From Burkholderiales bacterium (GTDB lineage Bacteria > Pseudomonadota > Gammaproteobacteria > Burkholderiales > Casimicrobiaceae), in contig JAICKU010000034.1 of assembly GCA_025927765.1 (NCBI GenBank), forward strand, positions 1 to 38,683: DNA of 38,683 nucleotides. Direction: 5' to 3'. The notes beneath the pieces were generated by a model that had not been told where the DNA came from, ran no database searches, and saw nothing but the letters and a program-made list of their open reading frames with translations. Every line of letters begins with the position of its first letter. The first letter of the stretch is position 1. The position numbers were made by a program, and so were the translations under genes. Shown one piece after another: positions 33,551 through 38,683 of the stretch.

Positions 33551-33783
33551 GATCGCTTCTCCATGGATGGGATCGTGGTGATCGAACGTGGCGCATCGAC
33601 TGCCCTCGCCCGCGCTTGCGCCGTCGCCGGCGGTGTGCGCTGCACGGGCGTCGCGACCATAGCATGTCGCTCGATCGAGGCGGGCAGCAGCACGAGCACC
33701 CCGAGCGTCGTGCACACCATGACGACCGCGGCGCAGGCGAGCGCGACGCGGGGCGAAGCCGTTTCGAAGTGATCGCGGTTCAT
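33547..33783 (-). CDS. Small single-helix membrane protein, hypothetical
   Basis: The product is 78 aa with one hydrophobic segment (about 13-34; VALACAAVVMVCTTLGVLVL), a short basic N-terminal tail and a Pro/Ala/Arg-rich C-terminus. No family is recognised. Support comes from context: its TGA overlaps the Gfa gene's ATG, and a tandem GAAAC box sits 52-69 bp upstream of its start. No clear ribosome site precedes the ATG at 33783. It might be a membrane partner for the Gfa protein, but nothing shows this. Confidence 0.55.
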   Translation of the reverse strand: MNRDHFETASPRVALACAAVVMVCTTLGVLVLLPASIERHAMVATPVQRTPPATAQARARAVDAPRSITTIPSMEKRS

Positions 33784-33834
33784 GGGGCGAGTGTCGCGCG
33801 CTCGCCTTGCTACGCGATTTCACTCGCGGTGCGC

Positions 33835-33852
33835 TTTCGTTTCGTTTGTTTC
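33835..33852 (-). promoter_or_regulatory. Tandem GAAAC box 3, upstream of the small-protein/Gfa operon
   Basis: On the minus strand it reads GAAACAAAC followed directly by GAAACGAAA, two 9-bp direct repeats. The same layout occurs at 38503-38520 and 38563-38580 beside the OmpR-type regulator gene. OmpR-family regulators bind short direct repeats, so this is a candidate site for that regulator. It also lies just past the stop of the kinase gene. Confidence 0.55.
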
Positions 33853-33860
33853 AGGCGACG

Positions 33861-36653
33861 TCAGCGTGGCGCGGCGCGGCGATATTCCGAAGCCACCTCG
33901 GCGACGACGCGCCGCACCTCGCTCGGCAGGAACGGCTTCTCGATCACGCGGCGTCCGCTCTCGCGGGCGAAGTCGCGTAGCTCGGAGGCGAGCGTGTCGC
34001 CGGTCACGAACACCACACGCGGCGCCTGCGCGGGCCAGCGGCGTGCAATCTCCGCGTATAGCGCACGGCCGTCGAGATCCGGCATGCGGATGTCGGTGAG
34101 CACGACGTCGAAGCGGGCCGACCGCAGGCGCTCGAGTGCCTCGCGGCCGCTGCAGGCCGTCGTCACGCGATGGCCGGCACCGCCGAGGATGTCTGCGAGC
34201 GATTCGCGGATATCCGGCTCGTCGTCGACGACGAGCACCGCATGCGCCGGGGCGCTCACGGGCGCGAGCGGCTCTTTGCGAAGCGCCTTGCCGACGGACG
34301 CGCCTGCGGGCAGCGTGATCACGAACGAAGCGCCTCGATCCGGCGGCGATTCGACGACGAGCGTCCCGCCGTGCGCCTCGACGATCCCGAGGCTCACCGC
34401 GAGGCCCACGCCCGTGCCCATGCCGATCGGCTTGGTGGTGAAATACGGCTCGAACACCCGTGCGCGAAGGTGGGGCGGAATGCCCGGCCCGTTGTCGGCC
34501 ACGGTGATGCGCACGACATCGGCCGGTGCATCGAAGCGGCTCGTGATCGTGATGCGGCGCGGTGCGGGCCGTTCCGAGAGGGCCTGCTGGGCGTTGATGA
34601 CCAGGTTCAGCAGCACCTGGTGAAGCTGGTCGTCGTCGGCCTGCACGAGCGGAAGGTCCGGCGCGAGGTCGAGCACGAGCTCGATGCCCGTCGTGCGAAT
34701 CGCGTACGCGGCGATGTCGAGCGCCGCGGTGACGACCTCGTTGATCGCGACCGGGCCACGCGCGGGCCGTTGCTGGCGCGCCATCGCTAGGAACGTGCGC
34801 ACGATGCGCGCGCAGCGTTCGGCGGCGCTGCGAATCTTGACCGCGGCCGTCTGCGTGGCGGCATCGCCGCGCTCCTCGAGCAGCACGGCGCGCGCCACGA
34901 CGACCGACAGCGGGTTGTTGAGCTCGTGCGCGACGCCCGCGAGCAGCGAGCCGAGCGCTGCGAGCTTCTCACGCTGGTACACCGATTCGCGCTGCCGCGC
35001 GAGCTCCTCCTCCGAGCGCTTCTTCTCGGTGATGTCGCGCGCGATCGTCAGCACGTGCGGCTTGCCCTGGTATTGCATCGGCACCGCGTGCACCTCGAGC
35101 CGGATCGGCGTGCCGTCCTCGCGCGCCTCGGTCACCTCGACGTGCCGCGATTCGCCCTTCGCTACCACCGCCAGCAGATCGCGGTGGAATGCCGGCCCGG
35201 CGAAGGCGCCGGGACGCATCGCGCGGAAATCGGCATCGCTGTGGCCGTACATGCGCCACAGCGCCGGATTCACGTCGACGATCTCGCCTGCTGCGTTCCA
35301 CAGCGCGAGCCCGTCGATCGACGCGTTGAACATGGCGTGATACTGCTCCTCGCTCGCGCGCAAGGCCTCCTCGGCATCCTTGCGCGCGCTGATGTCGCGC
35401 GCGAGCGCGAGCACGCGATCATGGCCGCCGATGCGCACGCGCTTGACGAACACCTCGTACCAGCGCAGCACGCCGTCCTTGCTGCGGCCGCGCCATTCGA
35501 TGCGAAGCGCGTCGCCGGCATACGCCCGCGCGATGATGTCGCGCGCATCCTGCCGCGCGTACGGGCGCTGCCCCGTCCCGAGCACGCCCACGTCGAGCGC
35601 ACGGAATTCGTCGCGCGTGTAGCCGAACGCGGCGCACGCCTTCAGGTTCACGTCGACGATCACGCCGCTGCCGACGTCGTGCACGAAAATCGCGTCTTCC
35701 GAGGCATCGAAGATCGCGCGATAGCTCGCCTCGGAGATCTCGAGCTCCCGCTGCACCCGCGCCCGATGCGCGATATCGGTACGAAGCCGCGTCTGCGTCG
35801 ACGCCACTTCGGCGGCCATCGCGTCGAACGCGCGCGACAGCCGCCCGAGCTCGTCCTTGCCGCGCAGGCTCGCGCGCGCCGCAAGGTTGCCCGCCGCGAG
35901 CTCTTCGGCCGCGCGCACGAGACGCGCCGTGCGGCGCGTGAGCAGGACGTGGAACACGAGCCACATCGCGAACGCGAGCGCGCTCACCCAGCCCGCCCAA
36001 TACAGCGACTGCTGCACGACCTGCGCGCGCGCTTCCGCCTGGTAGCGCTGCAGGTCGTAGGCGAGGAACAGGCCGCCGGTGCGCGACGGCCGCAGTTCGT
36101 CGCGCTCGCGGCCCATCAGCACACCCGCATGCGCGAGCAGTTCCTTGCCGTTCGAGCTGATGGCGATGCCCGCGCGCCGTTCGCGGATCGCCCGCATCGC
36201 GTCGTCGAGGTTGAACTGCGGCGACACGTCGGCGATCGGCCGATCGAGCCACGCGCGCCGCGTCGCCGCCAGCACCACGTTGCGATCGTCGGTAAGCGCG
36301 GCGAGCACGACGTCGTGGTTGTGCGCGAGCACCGCGATCTCGTGCTGCGCCGCCTCCACGTCGCCCTTCAGCAGCAGATACTCGAGCGTGCTTTGCAGCC
36401 GCGACATTTCCTGCGCGAGCCGCTTGCGGCTCTCTTCCTCGGCCTCGTGCTCGGCCTGCGGCACGTGATACAGCAGGTTGACGGCGGAGAGGATGCCGGT
36501 GAACGCGAGCAGGATCAGCGGCACGGTGAACTTGAGCGATGCCGGGACACGATCGGCCGTCCAGGACGATGCGCGGCGCGGCCACGTCCGATGCAGCCAC
36601 ACGCTCCATTGGCGCCACGCGGCCGAGAGCGCGGGCGCACGTACGCCGTTCAT
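33861..36653 (-). CDS. Hybrid sensor histidine kinase with two PAS domains and receiver
   Basis: The product is 930 aa. In order: membrane helix about 41-62, periplasmic sensor about 63-216, helix about 217-238, HAMP about 239-292, PAS 1 about 305-425, PAS 2 about 435-545, a HisKA domain with His576 in GVAHELNNPLS, ATP-binding motifs NLVINAQQAL (683-692) and DNGPGI (720-725), then a receiver domain (about 804-920) with DDEPD and phospho-acceptor Asp854 in VVLTDIRMPDLDG. It starts four bases inside the solute-binding lipoprotein gene (ATGA), implying the two work together: the lipoprotein could present a ligand to the periplasmic loop. No HPt domain is present. Confidence 0.93.
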   Translation of the reverse strand: MNGVRAPALSAAWRQWSVWLHRTWPRRASSWTADRVPASLKFTVPLILLAFTGILSAVNLLYHVPQAEHEAEEESRKRLAQEMSRLQSTLEYLLLKGDVEAAQHEIAVLAHNHDVVLAALTDDRNVVLAATRRAWLDRPIADVSPQFNLDDAMRAIRERRAGIAISSNGKELLAHAGVLMGRERDELRPSRTGGLFLAYDLQRYQAEARAQVVQQSLYWAGWVSALAFAMWLVFHVLLTRRTARLVRAAEELAAGNLAARASLRGKDELGRLSRAFDAMAAEVASTQTRLRTDIAHRARVQRELEISEASYRAIFDASEDAIFVHDVGSGVIVDVNLKACAAFGYTRDEFRALDVGVLGTGQRPYARQDARDIIARAYAGDALRIEWRGRSKDGVLRWYEVFVKRVRIGGHDRVLALARDISARKDAEEALRASEEQYHAMFNASIDGLALWNAAGEIVDVNPALWRMYGHSDADFRAMRPGAFAGPAFHRDLLAVVAKGESRHVEVTEAREDGTPIRLEVHAVPMQYQGKPHVLTIARDITEKKRSEEELARQRESVYQREKLAALGSLLAGVAHELNNPLSVVVARAVLLEERGDAATQTAAVKIRSAAERCARIVRTFLAMARQQRPARGPVAINEVVTAALDIAAYAIRTTGIELVLDLAPDLPLVQADDDQLHQVLLNLVINAQQALSERPAPRRITITSRFDAPADVVRITVADNGPGIPPHLRARVFEPYFTTKPIGMGTGVGLAVSLGIVEAHGGTLVVESPPDRGASFVITLPAGASVGKALRKEPLAPVSAPAHAVLVVDDEPDIRESLADILGGAGHRVTTACSGREALERLRSARFDVVLTDIRMPDLDGRALYAEIARRWPAQAPRVVFVTGDTLASELRDFARESGRRVIEKPFLPSEVRRVVAEVASEYRRAAPR

Positions 36654-37627
36654 CGCTTGAGGGCCACGAGCGGCGCCGGTGCGAGCACGGTCTCGATGTC
36701 GAACCCCTTGCGCAGCAGCCGGGCGTCGACCATCAGCGTCATGAGGCGGCGGCCGGTCACGGCGAGCGTCGGCGCGCTGCCGCCCAGCATCCGCAGGTTC
36801 TCCTCACGCGTGGGCACGTGCAGCCCCTTCTGCGCTTCGCGAAACTGCTCGCCGCTCGTTTGCTGGCGCACGCCCATCCGCCGTGCCGCATCGGCCGGCT
36901 CGCGCTCGATGTAGTCGAGCGCGTCGAACCAGCCATTGAGCAGCGACGACACCGCGTTGGGTTGCCGCTCGAGCACCTCCGCGCGAACGGCGACGAGGTC
37001 GACGATCTCGCCGGGAATGCGCGTGCTGTCGAACAGCGTCACCGCACCGGCGCGCAGGAACTGCGTGCGGTAGGGGTCGAACGTGACGGCCGCGTCGACG
37101 CGCCCCTTCTCGAACGCGCTCGGTTGCTCGTTCGACTCGAGGTGCACGACGTTCACGTCGCTCGCCTGCATCGACGACAGCGCGAGCGCGCGGCTCAGCA
37201 CGAAGCCGCCGAGCGCGCCGCTTTCGACGGCGACCGATTTGCCCTTGAGATCGCGCATCGACGTCATGCCGCGACGCCCGACCACGACGTCGGCGCCGCT
37301 CGACACGTCGACGACGAGGACGACGCGCGGCGCGAGGCCGTCGACTGCGAGTCCGAACAGTTCGTCGAGGCTGATCACCATGCCGTCGATCGCCTGGTTG
37401 CGATAGGCGCGCAGCACTTCGCTCGCCGACGGGTATTCGACGAGTTGCACCGCCGCGGGATCGAGGCGACCGAGATCGCGCGCGAGGTAGAGCGGTTCGC
37501 TGCCGATCCAGACGTTCGTGCCGATGCGCAGCGCCGGCTCCGGTGCACGCATGCATGCAGCAAGCGCCACTGCGAAGGCGGTGGTGGCGAGCATACGGAG
37601 CAACGAAGCGAGCGCGAGGCGTGTCAT
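36650..37627 (-). CDS. Solute-binding lipoprotein, NMT1/SsuA-like, in a two-component operon
   Basis: The product is 325 aa from the ATG at 37627, three bases after the regulator stop. A lipoprotein signal ends at the LAAC lipobox (Cys25). The body matches the nitrate/sulfonate/thiamine-precursor binding class: RIGTNVWIGSEPLYLARDLG, SASEVLRAYRNQAIDGMVIS, LKGKSVAVESGALGGFVLSR and KGRVDAAVTFDPYRTQFL. No ABC permease or ATPase gene of that class is nearby. Its place between an OmpR-type regulator and a hybrid kinase, with overlapping genes, suggests it serves as a ligand sensor for the kinase, not a transporter part. The ligand is unknown. Confidence 0.88.
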   Translation of the reverse strand: MTRLALASLLRMLATTAFAVALAACMRAPEPALRIGTNVWIGSEPLYLARDLGRLDPAAVQLVEYPSASEVLRAYRNQAIDGMVISLDELFGLAVDGLAPRVVLVVDVSSGADVVVGRRGMTSMRDLKGKSVAVESGALGGFVLSRALALSSMQASDVNVVHLESNEQPSAFEKGRVDAAVTFDPYRTQFLRAGAVTLFDSTRIPGEIVDLVAVRAEVLERQPNAVSSLLNGWFDALDYIEREPADAARRMGVRQQTSGEQFREAQKGLHVPTREENLRMLGGSAPTLAVTGRRLMTLMVDARLLRKGFDIETVLAPAPLVALKR

Positions 37628-37630
37628 GGG

Positions 37631-38341
37631 TCAGGTCCCATCCGGTACGAACACGTAGCCCTCGTTACGCACCGTGCGGATGTAACGCGGATGCTCGGGG
37701 TCGGGCTCGATCTTCTTGCGCAGGCGCATGACGCGCAGGTCGACGCTGCGGTCGAACGGATCCCAGTCGCGCCGTTGCGTGAGGTTCAGGATGCGCTCGC
37801 GCGACAGCGCGCGATTCGGATGCTCGGCGAGCGCCTTCAGGAGATCGAATTCGAGCGACGACATCGCGACATCCGCGCCGTCCGCGTCGGTCAGCCGATG
37901 CGCGCCGAGATCGAGCACGCAGCGGCCGATGCGCACGCGCGCCGCGCCTATATCGCCGCGGCGCGCAGCCGCCGTGCGCCGCAGCACGCTCTTCACGCGC
38001 GCGAGCAGTTCGCGCGGATCGAACGGCTTCGCGACGTAATCGTCGGCACCCATCTCGAGGCCGACGATGCGATCGACCACGGTGCCGGCCGAGGTCAGCA
38101 TCACCACGGCAAGATCGGCATAGCGCTCGCGCAGGTGGCGCGCGAGGCTCAGGCCGTCCTCACCGGGCATGTGGATGTCGACGATGGCGAGGTCGAAGGG
38201 TTGCCGCGCCACGAGCGCCTTCGCGGCCTCGGCATTGGCCGCGGCGACGACCGTAAAGCCGTGCGCTGCCAGGTATTCGTCCAGGACCTCGCGGACGTCG
38301 GGTTCGTCGTCGACGACGAGGATCGTGGCCTGCGCGTGCAT
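37631..38341 (-). CDS. OmpR/PhoB-family response regulator
   Basis: The product is 236 aa from the ATG at 38341, with GGGAG six bases upstream; a longer open frame upstream has no such site. The receiver domain has the acidic pair in VVDDEPDV, phospho-acceptor Asp55 in AIVDIHMPGEDG, the Thr/Ser switch in VMLTSA and Lys in VAKPFDP. The C-terminal winged helix is complete (SSLEFDLLKALAEHPNRALS, then RSVDLRVMRLRKKIEP and YIRTVRNEGYVF). It leads the operon with the binding lipoprotein and hybrid kinase. Tandem GAAAC boxes at 38503-38520 and 38563-38580 are its likely sites. Confidence 0.95.
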   Translation of the reverse strand: MHAQATILVVDDEPDVREVLDEYLAAHGFTVVAAANAEAAKALVARQPFDLAIVDIHMPGEDGLSLARHLRERYADLAVVMLTSAGTVVDRIVGLEMGADDYVAKPFDPRELLARVKSVLRRTAAARRGDIGAARVRIGRCVLDLGAHRLTDADGADVAMSSLEFDLLKALAEHPNRALSRERILNLTQRRDWDPFDRSVDLRVMRLRKKIEPDPEHPRYIRTVRNEGYVFVPDGT

Positions 38342-38502
38342 AGACACTCCCACGCTTGCGGACGGCCCACCGTGCTGCTCGCTCCGCGTCTCCGCGGTTG
38401 CGGACGCCACCGGGCCCTTTCCGACCCGCTCGCGATCGTACGCCTCCGTGCGCCAAGCATAAACACGCCTTCGGCAAGCCAGGAAGCCTGCGCGGGCGGA
38501 TT

Positions 38503-38520
38503 GAAACAAACGAAACAAAA
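38503..38520 (+). promoter_or_regulatory. Tandem GAAAC box 1
   Basis: GAAACAAAC followed directly by GAAACAAAA. It lies about 160 bp upstream of the regulator start and is nearer that gene than box 2. It is the same design as the box before the small-protein/Gfa operon, suggesting autoregulation by the OmpR-type protein. Confidence 0.58.
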
Positions 38521-38562
38521 ATGGGACGCCCCCCGCACGCCGTTTGCCGCTCGTGCGCTCGG

Positions 38563-38580
38563 GAAACAAAGGAAACACAA
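38563..38580 (+). promoter_or_regulatory. Tandem GAAAC box 2
   Basis: GAAACAAAG followed directly by GAAACACAA. It begins exactly 60 bp after box 1 and 99 bp before the ATG of the divergent gene at 38662, so it may control that gene. Confidence 0.58.
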
Positions 38581-38661
38581 ACGCGCGGCCGCCGAAATCG
38601 CGGGGCGACGTCGCGCGCCTAGAGTCGCTCCATCGCCTCACTGCGACGAAAGGAACGCGAC

Positions 38662-38683
38662 ATGACGCACGAATTCGACGCGC
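38662..38683 (+). CDS. Start of an unidentified gene, cut by the right edge
   Basis: An ATG at 38662 follows AAAGGAACGCGAC, a fair ribosome site, and reads MTHEFDA before the window ends. Seven codons are too few to identify the protein. It is divergent from the two-component operon and preceded by a tandem GAAAC box and a possible -10 (TAGAGT at 38620), so it is a candidate target of the regulator. Confidence 0.5.

Larger units (their letters stand above)
38342..38661. promoter_or_regulatory. 320-bp divergent control region with two tandem GAAAC boxes
   Basis: No gene is supported here; an 88-codon frame inside is Arg/Pro-rich and has no ribosome site. It separates the regulator (minus) from the gene at the right edge (plus). 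Besides the two boxes, TATGCT on the minus strand (38461-38456) and TAGAGT on the plus strand (38620-38625) are plausible -10 elements. Box 1 is about 41 bp from the former and box 2 about 39 bp from the latter. Confidence 0.45.

Overview
The window is about 38.7 kb of GC-rich DNA with densely packed genes. The content (PrkA, a TakP-like TRAP system, a complete-looking hopanoid cluster, MlaA/MlaC-type proteins) suggests a betaproteobacterium near the Burkholderiales. That placement is inferred from gene style only. I saw no rRNA, tRNA, CRISPR array or intact insertion sequence.

Layout: (1) 1-6.4 kb holds the 5' part of prkA, a gamma-glutamyltransferase, and a 2-oxoacid-type TRAP transporter. 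Its membrane genes (dctQ, dctM) and binding-protein gene (dctP) converge on a 7-bp tandem-repeat hairpin. (2) 6.4-6.94 kb is a graveyard of periplasmic nitrate reductase genes: an inverted napE scrap and an in-frame napB/napC chimera that has lost haem-binding residues. (3) 6.9-14.0 kb holds htpG, an orphan hybrid histidine kinase, an MFS carrier, a BON-domain protein and a YdjA-type nitroreductase. (4) 14.0-29.2 kb is the hopanoid island: hpnM, mlaA, hpnI, hpnJ, hpnL, hpnN, ispH, hpnH, hpnG, shc, hpnB and hpnA. It can cyclise squalene, add adenosine, build side chains and move the product to the outer membrane, but hpnK and the squalene-forming genes are not in the window. (5) 29.2-32.9 kb holds a three-gene ABC importer whose last gene overlaps hpnA by ATGA, so importer and hopanoid core genes form one tightly overlapped operon of about 8.6 kb. 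(6) 33.1-38.7 kb holds a small membrane protein with a Gfa-family protein, then an OmpR-type regulator, a solute-binding lipoprotein and a hybrid kinase in one operon with no transporter genes. A divergent gene starts at the right edge.

The strongest leads are four. First, three copies of a tandem GAAACAAAS-GAAAC box sit around the regulator operon: two in the divergent promoter region and one before the small-protein/Gfa operon, suggesting a local regulon. Second, the regulator, binding lipoprotein and hybrid kinase look like a transporter-less sensing system. Third, the ABC importer is translationally coupled to hopanoid synthesis. Fourth, the nap remnant appears to be a deletion fusion between two related CxxCHVP motifs.

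All calls come from reading the sequence by eye. Protein family assignments are from recognised motifs, not database searches.
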